Part shown: positions 23,336 through 35,089 of the stretch, in pieces | Layout of the letters: each line of letters starts with the position of its first letter | How positions within the stretch are numbered: the stretch's first letter is position 1 | NCBI GenBank assembly: GCA_032622095.1 | Contig: CP136069.1 | Span: 183,203,122-183,267,121 of the forward strand | Source of the DNA: Siphonodentalium dalli | Lineage: Eukaryota > Mollusca > Scaphopoda > Gadilida > Siphonodentaliidae | Direction: 5' to 3' | DNA length: 64,000 bases | Made by a program: the position numbers and the translations under genes | The notes under the pieces: model-generated | The model's input: the letters and a program-made list of their open reading frames with translations, nothing else | Told to the model about the DNA's origin: nothing | The model's database searches: none

Positions 23336-23784
23336 TATGTGACCCGCCATATCAAATCCAGTCGGAAGTCGGGATTTTTTTTACCCTGTGCCAATGCATT
23401 CTCTTATATATGTGAGTCGACCATAGGTCGCCTCGCATATATAAGAGAATGCATTGGCCTAACAATTTTTTACAATTTTAATAATTTGTTCTTGTATTCT
23501 TTAACAATTTTATAATTTCACCCATACAGAGCCCCAGACAAACATGAGCAGACGACACTCTTCTATATGCTTCTATATATGTGTGGGGCTCCCTGCAGGG
23601 TAATGGATGTTTTTATATTTTATGTCCTAAAAATTGTAAGAAACATTTATTTAAAAAACATTATAAAAAATTGTTAAGCCAATGCATTCTCTTATATGGT
23701 CGACTCGCATATAGAAGAGAATGCATTGGCACAGGTTAAAAAAATCCCGACTTCCGACTGGATTTGATATGGCGGGTCACATAT
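23336..23784. mobile_element. TGTGACCCGCC foldback carrying the shared hairpin core
   Basis: The outer arms (TGTGACCCGCCATATCAAAT with CCAGTCGGAAGTCGGGA, mirrored at the right end) are flanked by TATA-like TA dinucleotides, not TTAA. Inside, CCTGTGCCAATGC starts a first core hairpin (23391-23459) and a second, shortened one ends GCATTGGCACAGG (about 23681-23735). The middle has its own GAGCCCC/GGGGCTC hairpin. It splits a Helitron-like body (CATGGGTTATCAGATCTGAA ... CCATCAGTAGAG). Confidence 0.82.
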
Positions 23785-24620
23785 GCCATCAGTAGAGTTT
23801 TCAACAGAATGATGTTAACAATTTCCTTTTTGGAGTTATCCTTCTTTGTTTCTTTGTATATATCATTTTCTGTCCATTCACACAGTTATCTCAGTCAAGG
23901 TTTAACAGATCTCAATGAAATTTGTCATGGGAGTGGTTGCCAAGGAGTGACTATGACTTGTGCATTTCTCTGTTCTAGAGTTATTCTTCTTTGTCTTTTA
24001 TTTGGAAATGTTTTGTTTTAAAATTTTGGTTCCATCTTTTCCATGTTTCAGTTTGCCACCCTGTAGATTTTTTAACTCTGTTATTTCTTGAGATGTTCAA
24101 TTATTTGTGGCCCAGAAACATGCCGTCAAATGGACGCTCTCGGTCAAAATTGTGGATGAAGATGGATAACTCAAGTTATGGATTACTCAAGTGATAATAC
24201 AGCCATATTTCGTTGAACAAAACGTTGACACATTTTGGGAAATTTTATATCAAAGTTGACAGTGATTAGCATTATTTTGTTGCGATTAATCAATTCTGAT
24301 AACTAATATATAAAGCGTATTTTGAAAAAATGTTGTTGTTGTTGTATCTTGATGATATGGGACCCTCTAATTGGATTGAGTACCTTTAATGATTGTATAA
24401 TTGAAAATGTACTGAAAATTTGGTCTTTTAGTCCTGGAATAGTTTTGGAATTTCACTTTGATAAATGATTACGAACCCTTTATAAGAATCAGTTAAACCT
24501 CAAGCTGCTTCATATAAAGTAAGATGGCTTATGATTGTCTGATGGGTTATGTACTTCACTGGCTTTGCTATTGAGGGACCCATATTGCCTGCATTACCAG
24601 ATTGCGGACCTGGTTCACAT
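23785..24620. other. Intron 1; Helitron-like body fragment, otherwise nothing recognised
   Basis: 23870-23955 repeats the body motif seen at 23270 and 61380 (ACAGATCTCAATGAAATTTG). The rest shows no gene or clear repeat. Confidence 0.4.
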
Positions 24621-24623
24621 GTA

Positions 24624-24761
24624 CAGTAATGCTCTAAATAATCGACTCCTTAACCACAGAGCTTTCCGATGAATGGCAACAAGCCATATTTCCGACTAAA
24701 TCCTGAAAAGTTACCTATAATTCTGCTGTGGTTAAGGAGTCGATTATTTAGGGCATTACTG
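24624..24761. mobile_element. TA-flanked foldback with most of its left arm deleted
   Basis: The left arm jumps from TTAACCACAG straight to AGCTTTCCGATG. The right arm is complete. Flanks are TA on both sides. Confidence 0.85.
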
Positions 24762-25076
24762 TACTCAATGTTGGTGCAACCTGTAATTATGTACCTGAGA
24801 CACCTTTCATCAGACTGTCAAGTCGATCCATTATGATCTAATGTCCACATGAATGGCACTAAAGGCTAAATAGTAACCTGGTTCTAGTAATCAGGGTCTA
24901 TTGATGGATTCCTGTCTCCTGAGAGACGCTCAAGAATAGATAACCGATTATATGTGCATCAATGCTTCCATTCCACAATGCTGCACACTGAGAATATATC
25001 AATGCTATCTTTTTAAGAGGTCTCCCAAAAATCAATGTTTAATAAACGTCGATCATGATCATTGAAGAAAGACATA

Positions 25077-25291
25077 CAGTAATGCCCTAATTAATCGACT
25101 GCTTAACCACAGCATAATTATGGGTAACTTTTCAGGATATAGTCGGAAATATGGCTTGTTGCCATTCATCGGAAAGCTCTCGCTGAGAGCTTTCTGATGA
25201 ATGGCAACAAGCCATATATTTCCGACTAAATCCTGAAAAGTTACCCATAATTATGCTGTGGTTAAGCAGTCGATTAATTAGGGCATTACTG
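25077..25291. mobile_element. TA-flanked foldback, full length
   Basis: A near-perfect palindrome of about 215 bp, CAGTAATGCCCTAATTAATC to its reverse complement, with TA on both sides. Confidence 0.92.
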
Positions 25292-25299
25292 TATACGAT

Positions 25300-26160
25300 G
25301 GATCCGAAAATGCAACATCATTGTCAACATACCATAGACCCTGAAGCCATGATAAAGTTTTGCGACTGGCTCAACCAATTTCGTGGCTGGTTAGCTAGCT
25401 AAGACGGCTCAGCAGCGGCGCTCTTGGTTGATGAAATATGGCAGCTCAGCTGGCTGGTTATTATTCAGCATATTTTCGTATTTCAAAATTATCCTAATCC
25501 CCGGTTTTTAACCCCATTTGTGTCAGCGTTCATCGTGAACTCATAGAATCCCAAAACACACATGCTCTTTTGATGTTGGGCTGTTCCGTTATTGCGAAAA
25601 TACATGGAAGGACTGGCATGGATATAATATGTAGATTACCATCTAATTGGTATAAGTTACATGGGAACTTCTGTCAACTTCATACTGCTATCATCACTGG
25701 CATCTGGCGATCGATATATGCATGAATCATTGAATGATGAATCCGATAGTATTAAATGATATAATATTTCAAATATTTTCTGACAGAGTTATGTCCCTTT
25801 TTTTACTTAGAATTTGCCTATTTTGATATTCTGCTGATGATAATTTTAGTGATAGTTATCCTGTGATAGATTACTTTCAAATTTGGATAAATCACATGAC
25901 AACATTGTTTTAACTTTGGTTCAGTCATTTCTAACAGAGATATGCGCATTTTACACTTAGAATTTACTAAATTATCTGGTGCCTAATAAAGATACATGTA
26001 CCAGTAGGTGTGTTACTAAAACATTTCAAAGCCAATTCTGATCCAATGATTGTTGCCAGAATTTAATACCCGGTTTCTAAAAGCCACTTTTTTTGGGGGA
26101 TGTGTTGCCAAATGCAAGCAGCCTTTTATTCATCTATGCCTACTAGCTATTGAATTTGAA
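25300..26160. other. Intron 1 sequence without recognised feature
   Basis: No exon, RNA gene or clear repeat was seen. Confidence 0.4.
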
Positions 26161-26176
26161 TGATTTTCATTCAAAA

Positions 26177-26460
26177 ACATGGCTGCCGTGAGCTACTTGG
26201 ATTTTACTCTTTGCATGACTAAATCCTTGGCACACCCTACAGTCAGCAATTTTCAGCTGATTGATCCCAAATTTTACATGGATCTTCGGGGTAATAATTA
26301 AACCTCTAGATAGAGCTATCAAATTTGAATTATTTTCGATAAAAAACATGGTTGCCAGCAGCCATCTTGGATTCCACTCTTTGCACACCCTATAAGCCAC
26401 ATCCAGCATCTGATTGTAACCAAACTTCATATGGATCTTTGAAGTGACCTTTTAGATGGA
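26177..26460. repeat. Dispersed repeat, two degenerate units
   Basis: ACATGGCTGCCGTGAGCTAC and ACATGGTTGCCAGCAGCCAT each start a unit containing TTGGATT, CTCTTTGCA and CATATGGATCTT-type motifs. Related units lie at 28484-28860. The class is unknown. Confidence 0.6.
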
Positions 26461-26734
26461 AGTTATGGAATTTTTCAGGATTTCGTTTAAAAATATGGCC
26501 ATCTTGTTTAACTTACCTTATTCTCAATCCTCCCATTAACTGCAGCGCATACATTTCCAAGTTGAGCTATATTGTCATTGACACTTTCGTTTCTTGTGTT
26601 TTATAAAAATTATATTTGAACACTTGAAGATTGATGGTCACTTTAATTAACTTTAAAGGCTTAGCCAAGAAACATGTACACACACATATATAGTTTGATC
26701 AATGGGTTGATTGTTACTTTTATCTGTTTTTCAG

Positions 26735-26788
26735 CTGAAAGCAAAACAGGAATATCAATTGAAAGCTAAAACATTCTTGCCACCAAAT
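26735..26788 (+). CDS. SPATA1: SPATA1-like protein, 54-nt exon
   Basis: The exon is 18 codons and reads LKAKQEYQLKAKTFLPPN. It corresponds to the lysine/glutamate-rich KEKQE...LK(L/A)K(S/T)F.PP segment that directly follows the FLK.(I/V)G motif in SPATA1. It is preceded by a strong pyrimidine tract ending TTTTTCAG and followed by the donor GTAAGT. Both ends are phase 0, matching the exon ending at 2863 and the one starting at 30010. It is too short for ordinary ORF calling and was found by homology and splice signals. The intron before it is about 23.9 kb and is almost entirely repeats. Confidence 0.82.
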
Positions 26789-27000
26789 GTAAGTATTCTA
26801 GTATATAGACTTAGAATGAAAAAAACCTTATTGTTGTTTAATATATAGCTTGGTCCGCTTGGCCATATGACAATGAAAAGTGACAATTACAAGGGGTTCA
26901 TGACCCATAGAATTGAACTGTGCTGTATATTGCCAAGTTCAACCTTATTGACCTGCATTCAAGCTGATTATGGTTTTTCCAGTTCAGTACTATAAAGTTA

Positions 27001-27180
27001 TTATACAATGTTGTGTACAGAATGAGTTTTTCTTGTACTAGTCCAGGTTGTGGTGAAAAGTCAAATTGTAAGAGACACGCCAAATTGGAAGAGACACTGG
27101 CGTGTCTCTTCCAAAATGACTTTTCACCACAACCTGGACGAGTACAAGAAAAACTTATACTGTATACAACATTGTATAAT
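27001..27180. mobile_element. Long inverted-repeat foldback
   Basis: Arms of about 80 bp (TTATACAATGTTGTGTACAG ... GTCCAGGTTGTGGTGAAAAG, AAGAGACACGCC) face each other across a loop of about 20 bp. ORFs on both strands here are products of the palindrome. No clear target duplication was seen. It sits 213 bp after the donor at 26789, in intron 2. Confidence 0.88.
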
Positions 27181-28186
27181 GACATTTTTATTATCCATCT
27201 GTATGTTTATTCAAATTTTGGGAATAAAACTTTTGTGGTTATTTTTGGTATTTGTCGGCACTTAATTCTCTATAAAAGCCTGTATATTGATCATCAGAAA
27301 GCATGATTTGGAAAAGTAAACACGGAAGTGAGAAAAAAACTCAATGCAGAAGTGAAACGTCTGCTAAAATCCATCAGTGTTGCACTCGCATCACAATTTC
27401 ACCGATTCATTTCGCAATAGAGTTAATTCGTGACGTCATGCACAGAGTTCCAATAAAAAAGTGATATTGTACAGTCGGGAGTCCAATATGACTTTCGGGA
27501 GTCCAATATGACTTTTTCCAGGACTATGGCGGCTTTTGCCCAATCGGAAATGGTGTTAGTTAAGGGATGGATAATAATAAATTATATAGTAGCTTAAAAG
27601 TATAAGAAGTTAACTGAGAGAGAAACACACCTATTAATTTCCATTTATTCTTTACTTTAAACCTATTTATTATTATATACAACAAATAAAACATAAAGAC
27701 ACAGTTCTCAAAATAAGGATTAAGCAATTCCGTGGTAAATGCTGTGGTAATATTTGTAATCTAACAAGCCACAGCACTAAATTTGCTGTGCGACATTTTC
27801 CTAATGTCGAGGCTGAAGACAATTCATCTGATGATTATGGGTTCACAGGGGATCGGAACGTTTACTAATAGATCCTCTCCCCAGCATGATAATTAGAGCA
27901 CTGATATGATATGTTGATGTCGAGATGGGCAATATGTTGGAATGTGGTAAATTGTGAAAAAATAGTTTTATTGCTTCTTCCAATATGGCTGGATATATGG
28001 CTTCGGTCTTATGCACGATGACTGATTATTTAATTGTGCGAAATAACAAGAGGCTGAAATTAATTACTGAACAATTTTGAATATTTTATTATTCATCCCA
28101 TTCGTATAACATGGAACACCACAAGTACTTGTAGGTCCTCTACAAACAGTATAGCAATATTAAGGTTTGTTAACTTCAGCCACATA

Positions 28187-28403
28187 CAGTAATGCCCTAA
28201 GTAATCGACTCCTTAATTAAACACAGCAGAATTATGGGTAACTTTTCAGGATTTTGTCGGAAATATGGCTTGTTGCCATTCATCTGAAAGCTCTCCCTGA
28301 GAGCTTTTAGATGAATGGCAACAAGACATATTTCCGACTAAATCCTGAAAAGTTACCCATAATTCTGCTGTGTTTAAGGAGTCGATTACTTAGGGCATTA
28401 CTG
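28187..28403. mobile_element. TA-flanked foldback, full length
   Basis: A near-perfect palindrome of about 217 bp with CAGTAATGCCCTAAGTAATC ends, flanked by TA. It has paired variants in both arms (AAGTAATCGACTCC with GGAGTCGATTACTT; CATCTGAAAGCTC with GAGCTTTTAGATG). Confidence 0.92.
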
Positions 28404-28483
28404 TAGCAGTTCTGGTGTTTTATAGAGTGGACACTGGAAAAAGAAATGATATGCATCCTCACATGAATAACATTCATGGCAAT

Positions 28484-28860
28484 CAGCGGCCATCTTTGAA
28501 TTTTTTCTTTGCATGACTAAATTCTTCAGCACAACCTACAGGCCACATTCACCATCTGATTGTCACCAAACTTCATATGGATCTTCTGGGTGACCAATAG
28601 ATGGGAGCCATCAAATTTTTTTAAATTCACATGCTGCAATTGACATATTTTGAAGAAAAGTTTTGAAAAATTATAGGCATTTTCAGGGTCATTTTCAGGA
28701 TCACTTCTTGATGGGAGCAATTTGAATGATTTTTGATAAAAAAAATACATGGCTGATGGCAGCCATCTTGGATTGTACTCTTTGCATCAATAAATATTTC
28801 GGTATGCACTACAGCCAATATTTTTGATCCAATTATCCCAAGCTTATGGCTCATACATGT
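28484..28860. repeat. Dispersed repeat related to 26177-26460
   Basis: It shares CTTTGCATGACTAAATTCTT, CACCATCTGATTGTCACCAA, CTTCATATGGATCTTC and GGCAGCCATCTTGGATT with the earlier copy. The two copies flank most of intron 2. Confidence 0.6.
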
Positions 28861-29229
28861 ATATAAGGCATCTTGTATTACTTAGACATTTAGACATTCT
28901 GCATTCCTTATCACTCCATTGACTGTAATGTATGACATTATCCCATCTCCAATTTAAGCTACAGTGTCATTGACACTTTCATCATTGTCCTTTATTGCTA
29001 AATTCTATGGGTTTAAAATATGACTTGTTCCTTGTTATTTTTGATACATAAATTATGCCCTCTTTGGATGTTTCGTCACATTTCTTTTTTATTGCTTCAC
29101 CAAAAGTAAATTTACATGAGTTCCAGTCATTGATCATTGTGTGGTTGACTCCATTTGCCTTGAGTGGCCCAAGTTGTTTATTCATTTGTAGGGATGTTTC
29201 ATAATAGCTTGAGAATTGAAAGCTCATGA

Positions 29230-29985
29230 TTAACCCTTTCATTGACGAGTATTTACCTTAGAAATGTTCAGATAATAGCAACCACCAAGGGTGCTTATAC
29301 CTAAGGCAGGTGAATGACGTCATATAATTTTTTCTATATCCATCAGTGATTTTTCAAGATCCGGGTATAGATTTTGGAGAAATTTTCACGTGACTTCCGG
29401 TTAATAACAATATGGAGATTGCCAAAAACGCGGAATCGGGAATGGAGCATCGCGATAAAAATGAAAGTACAACTTACGAAGAATACCCATCTGATTTAGG
29501 CCTATTTATTTCATTTAGACAAATTTCGTTGATTAGCTTAATGAAAACGAAAAATTAAGACGTCATGACACGGTTTCTGACGTCATTTTGGATTTGTAGG
29601 CCAGAATACAGACAAAATTGAACAATCCATGTCACGTCTTATCAAGTTGTCATGTCGTCTCCATCGTGACCACTGTATGATGTTACATAAATTATTCTTA
29701 GCATTACGTCGCCGATAAAATGCAAATTTGAGGCACAGCAAGCTGTGTGGTTGCTCCACTACATGTCACGTACGATTCATATTAAGTTCAACAAACAACC
29801 TACATGTATGGTCGTTTGTTGAACTTATTATCTGAACATTTCCCACCAATTAATATGAATTCTTTTGCACTTGTATTATCTTTTCATTTAACATTTCTTG
29901 AACACCCCTTTAAATGAATAATAAACTGTTCCAATGTATACATTTATAACTGAATGGGGAGAATACATTTAGTATAGAAAGGATT
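29230..29985. mobile_element. TTAA foldback, family 4, interrupted
   Basis: The left end TTAACCCTTTCATTGACGAG leads to AAATGTTCAGATAATA at about 29263. The matching right half resumes near 29786 (GTTCAACAAACAACC facing GGTCGTTTGTTGAAC, then TTATCTGAACATTTCCC) and decays at about 29985. The 500 bp between is unrelated and relatively CpG-rich. The element ends about 25 bp before the exon at 30010. Confidence 0.6.
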
Positions 29986-30009
29986 TTATTAAATTAAAAA
30001 TCATTTCAG

Positions 30010-30229
30010 GCCAATAACTCAGAGATCTTCTTATTGGAGACTAATTCGGCTCTGAGAGCAAGGTTTGGAGCCACCAGTACTGATCCATCCACTCGGTCAA
30101 TCACTAGGACGTCCTTCCGTGAGAGAGACGATGGTTACCATAGTTTCAAGGATGGCCAGAATTCTAGTCGACTTAATTCAGATGATCCTCGTAATTATTA
30201 TAACAAGAGAGACAGGGGTGGTAACTCTA
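30010..30229 (+). CDS. SPATA1: SPATA1-like protein, exon with end of conserved N-terminal block
   Basis: This exon is 220 nt. It starts ANNSEIFLLETNSALRARFG, where SEIFLLE aligns to the PELYLLP motif that closes the conserved N-terminal block of SPATA1. About 50 residues of polar sequence rich in S, R and D follow (DPSTRSITRTSFRERDD, then NSDDPRNYYNKRDRGGNSS). The acceptor is CATTTCAG and the donor is GTAAGT at 30230. The exon ends in phase 1; spliced to 47856, the split codon becomes AGT (Ser) and the frame continues as NSS-DGERTRPSRTG. The frame is open for a few codons past the donor, but the polar coding character is lost there. Confidence 0.82.
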
Positions 30230-30239
30230 GTAAGTCGAA

Positions 30240-31640
30240 ATGTTTCACGATTAAGTTTAATGTCTTCTTTAATTTTTTGCAGATTAAAGGCAAGATTTCC
30301 ACTGGAACAGTTGTTGCTTGGCAATAGCAATGCTGCAATAATTAATTGTTTTTTTAAACATCGTTTTCAGAATTAACCTATGTATGAAACGAGGACATTG
30401 TCAGTCTCGTGTGCGCTTCAATACTCTTTTACAGTGAAATATGCGATTCAATAGTTTTCTATCATAACATTGTGGTTCAAGTTGTACATTCTACAGTCTA
30501 CCATTGCCATTCACATTTGCCTATCAGAGTTATGGCCCCTGATGGATATTGTCTGCCAATTAAAACATGTTGTAATGCATCTCATGATAGCGTTACCAAA
30601 TAGGAGTATATAAGCAATAGAGTAATAAGTTAATGGTGTAAAAGTTTTGGAATTGAGGTGTCTCAAATAACCATAATTATCAGAAAAGATTGAAGATTGT
30701 CATGGAAACCCGTTGATATTTGTCAAGAAATGAACTTCGATTTCACTCATTGTGACCCTTGGGAACAGTCAGTTAAGCCAGTGAAGAGTGGCATCACTAT
30801 CAAACATTAGCACTCTTTGGGGATGCATGTTAATGAAAGAGAATATATTATACCACATTTGATACCTGTGTGTAATATGAAATGAGAAACTCTGTGCTCA
30901 CATTATAATTAATAATTAACACTGTTTGATCGTGGTTAATGTTGGCAGTCTTTGTATTTTTTTTGCTTAAAGCCACTAAAGTGATCTGTCATTCTAGATC
31001 CAGGCTAAAGGAGTTAAATATTAATGCCTTGTTAATAGAAGGGTCAAGTTTAGTGTTATTAAATCCATAGGGGAACTGTTTTATATTCACGATTGAAGCA
31101 TTATAGATTTACATAAACTGCAGGATGCCTGAATCAAAAGAGAGTAAAAGGGGCAGACCTTTTTTGGAGGGCACTTTTAAAATTTACAATCTGTATAACA
31201 TAGTGTAAATACATTTAACTGCCTATCAATCACCGACACTTACAGTTATGATTAAATCGATAATTGTTGTCAATTTACAAAATATAGTGCTGTTTTGATG
31301 AGAAGGGAGAAGTACTTGATAAGTTATAACATCTGGAGAACAGCCACACTGAATTTATTTATTTTTTCATTCTACCTTTTCTACCGATAACAGTCATTGC
31401 ACATTCATTTGATAGACTGGAAATTGACGACTAAATAACTCCGATCTTGTGTGGAGATTTGAGCTGAAACTTTACACACGGAACAGAGGAGTACCTGCTT
31501 AATGCACATGCCTTTTCGTTATGTGATATTTTCCTTTCTTTTTAAAGCAAACTTTAATTCACGTTTTTTTTGTAAATTAGAGATGAAATAATGGTTTTCC
31601 TTTCCGTTGTCGATTAGAGTTTATTACCATATGTCTGACA
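30240..31640. other. Intron 3 start, no feature recognised
   Basis: AT-rich intron sequence. No exon, terminal inverted repeat or tandem repeat was seen. Confidence 0.4.
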
Positions 31641-31643
31641 TTT

Positions 31644-34621
31644 GCAGAATGAGGTCCCCAGAGGGTCAATTTAGTGATGCTACATGTTCTCCACACAGTG
31701 GGCTGGCATCACAAAATTCCCCATTTGGGGACATCATTCATCTTCTGGGAAGTACAGCACTGCTCAAATTAAGCGACCTGTTTTAACGAGGTGTACATGC
31801 GTTAATACCGCGGTGCAATACCGCGACATACCGCCGATTTGCGGTTGCACTACCACGCGCGTACCGCGGTACAACCGCGACGTTCACGGTACCACCGCAC
31901 TACCAGCGGTAACGAATGTTGGTAGCGCGGTGGCACGCGGTAATGCACCGCACAAACGCGGTGACATTACCGCTAGGCGGTAGCATTTTTGTAACGAGGT
32001 TAATGACGGGATTCTATGGCTGACCGTCAATCTTCCAAAATAGGACCGGCCGTTCTCACGATCTCCGTCCATGTTTGTGTACCGTGAAGTGTATTATTAA
32101 AATATTGAAATAGATGAAAGCCGAGTATCGGGAAATATGCCCATTATAACGGGCTTCCAGATTAAGTAAAGGTAAGTATAAGTTACTTTGAGAAAGTCAT
32201 TTTTCAATTAATGTGAATATTAAAATATTACAATAACATTTCTAGTCTCGTTTTATTGCTTAAAATTCCCATAAATGACACTATTTGTAATCAGTGTTGG
32301 TTATCGGGAAGGGAACAAATGATTTCGGCCATTTTAGACAGCTCGATAAATCCCGTATCTATACAGTTTATATCAATGTTCAGATGTACGTGATCCCTAA
32401 ATTGAATGATAACGACCACTATTTAAATAGTCCCCAGAATAAATATCGTTATTAACTTTATTGACATTCATTAACTGCAAATCACAAACACCATTTGTTC
32501 GTATAACGGGAATTATTGTCTTAGCAATCAAAGACACAACGTGGAACTCCCGTATATCCAGGGGGAAAAAAACACATTCTGGCAAAAGCACGTGTCACTG
32601 ATTACGTCATACTGCAGCTGGCAGACTTTGTTAATATAGGTCACGGGGCACTTAAATTAAGATGTCGTCATGTTTTTTTATAACTGGCCTCAATGGGTGA
32701 TGGTGCTATTATATAGTAAAACTACACACGTGACGCACGCGCGAATGGCTGTTTTGTGTTTTGGACACTTGTATTTCCATTACTTCAATGCGTCCGTTTG
32801 GCTTACATAATGCTCGCAGAAGGTAGTTCAGATATTTATCGATCTATTTTGGTATTGCGAATAATATTATGTGCGAACCGCTACGTGGCTTTAAACAGAC
32901 AAGTCTCATTCGATCTTTAAAATGTTGTGCACGTAATAGCTATTTATAAATATTTGTCGCACAATAGTGAGACAAACGCTCTTTATTGCTACCGTATCGG
33001 GAATAAACTAACAAGGACTAAAACACACCGAATTCGATCACTTGAAATAATTATGTTACAATGTTAACCTCTGTATATAACCAAACAAACATATTTTATC
33101 TTTCCAACACCATGCATGTTTTTTCCGAATAACGATTAGATAGGAATACCGGTATGTGATATAATTTATACTGCGACCCACCAAGAACTACAAGTGCACG
33201 CCCTCGCCAAAAGTTGCAATTTCACATCAAACGATGCCGCCCGACACGCACTCGTGAGCACAATGAATGTTCACGAAACAAAATCAAAGACTGATTTGAC
33301 AACGTTGTGTCTTTCAATGTTTGGTGTTTTGCGTGTGTCTTTTGTCGCGCACATTGGTGATGATAACAACTTTACTTTGCTGCATGACATGTGCCACGCT
33401 TTCTTAGTTATACATTTTATTCCCACCGACAAGAAATCTTCAGGCGCAAATGTTTGTAAATTGCTTTACTATTTCACGAATGCGTACAATCATACGTCTT
33501 GGCGATAATATACTATTTACACGCCGATTATGTTTGGCATATGAACACAACTATAGATTTGAACGAATATGAATATTTCTGCAACGATCGCCGCCCTGGC
33601 CTCCAAGACTAAACTCGGACTCGGTGTTACTAATGCACCGTCCCCGCTGGTTTCGACCAAATTCAGATAAATGGAGGATTTACTTTTCCCATTTTTATAA
33701 GAAATTTAGATTTCGGAAACACACACAAAAAAAACAAAAAAAATCCGCATGAGTGGAAACCGATATAGGAATCGGGTGCGTAAATCATTTGACGATATGT
33801 AAGATAGATGCTAACAACAAAACTATTACTCCACGGTGTTTTGCGTAATCCAGTCGCCGTAAGAAATTATAGCTGAGTTCAAAAACCGCCGACGTGATTA
33901 AACGTGATGTACGTGTACATTTGTAATATGTTACATGTAAACCAGACATTTTCATATGTAATCCGATTGCATTATTATTCATTTATATTCATTACGTATG
34001 TACATAATTACGTGCAGCTTACAGGTATTCATTCAATACAAAAGTTATTCATAATCATTTACCTACCGTGTGACGCCTTGTTTCAGTCGTGTTCTCTCCG
34101 CGGTGGAGGGCCGTTAGCGGTAATTTGAACGCGGTTACGAAAAAAATACCGCGGTGTACGGCGGTAACGAACACCAATAACGCGGTGACCTGCGGTAACC
34201 AACGGTAAAAATACCGTACCAATAACGTGGGTCAACCGCCCTCCGTCGCGGTACAGAATGGTAACCGCGGTATTTTGGTGGTAACACCGCGGTAAGTACC
34301 GGCCCATAACCTCGTTAAACATGTCGCTTACTGAGAGCATAGCTGTATCTATAGTCTCAAATTAACATTGTTTTTAGTTACCTTTCCCCCATTCTGTTCA
34401 GTTTCTATATCCCCTATTAAATTTTGAGAAGTTAATTCATGATCGAGGTGACTAATGGGTGAACATCACCAACATCAACTGGGGAACTTCAAACCAATCA
34501 TAGATCTCCCATAGCAGCTGAGGCCTAAGCAGAATGAGTTTTCCAGAGGGTGAATTTTTTGAAGCTAGCCCACTGTGTGGGATATCGTCTATAAATTCAC
34601 CCTCTGGGGACCTCATTCTGC
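31644..34621. mobile_element. GCAGAATGAGG composite element split by a 2.6-kb insertion
   Basis: The left palindrome is 31644-31740, the middle foldback about 34441-34490 (GTGAACATCACCAACATCAA, CTGGGGAACTTC) and the right palindrome 34529-34621. The gap is filled by the TA-flanked element 31755-34345. Confidence 0.78.
31755..34345. mobile_element. 2.6-kb TA-flanked element with CCGCGGTA arrays
   Basis: The ends are inverted repeats of about 38 bp: CAGCACTGCTCAAATTAAGC then GACCTGTTTTAACGAGGT on the left; CAGCTATGCTCTCAGTAAGC then GACATGTTTAACGAGGT read inward from the right. The uninterrupted composite copy at about 2555-2580 (minus strand) reads GGGAAGTATCTATAG where this site reads GGGAAGTA-element-TATCTATAG, so the duplication is TA. 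Both subterminal zones (31808-31985, 34125-34300) are packed with ACCGCGGTA-like motifs. Tc1/mariner-type ends are inferred; no transposase frame is recognised inside. Confidence 0.8.
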
Positions 34622-34697
34622 AACTATCAGACATGCTCGATTCCCTGAAAATCCAATGAAACAGGGTACGTTTATCTCCATTTTAACCACCAAAAAT

Positions 34698-35070
34698 TTA
34701 ACCCTTTACCCAACAAACTGGCCAAAACCGGCCAAATAAAGCTTCAACAGCCTAAAATATCTTCGGTCTGTCTCAATAGAACCATACAAATATGGATATC
34801 ATTGGAACCGGCTCCTTGACCACATTGTGATAGTTACAGTTATGCCCTGTGCCAATGCATTCTCTTATATATGCGAGTCGACCATAGGTCGCCTCGCATA
34901 TATAAGAGAATGCATTGGCCTAAAAAAAAATTTTAATGTGTTTAAATTTTAAATTTTTTTTAATGTGTTAAGCCAATGCATTCTCTTATATATGCGAGGC
35001 GACCTATGGTCGACTCGCATATATAAGAGAATGCATTGGCACAGGGCCCTTCTGTTGGGTAAAGGGTTAA
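34698..35070. mobile_element. TTAA foldback, family 1
   Basis: TTAACCCTTTACCCAACAAA to TTGGGTAAAGGGTTAA with both mirror-image hairpins intact. It is inserted 77 bp after the preceding composite element. Confidence 0.92.
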
Positions 35071-35089
35071 AGGAAACTGCACAAAAATA

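Noticed and set aside
31755-31765. hAT assignment for the 2.6-kb element based on its CAG...TGCTCAAA end
   Set aside because: The empty-site comparison gives a 2-bp TA duplication rather than 8 bp.
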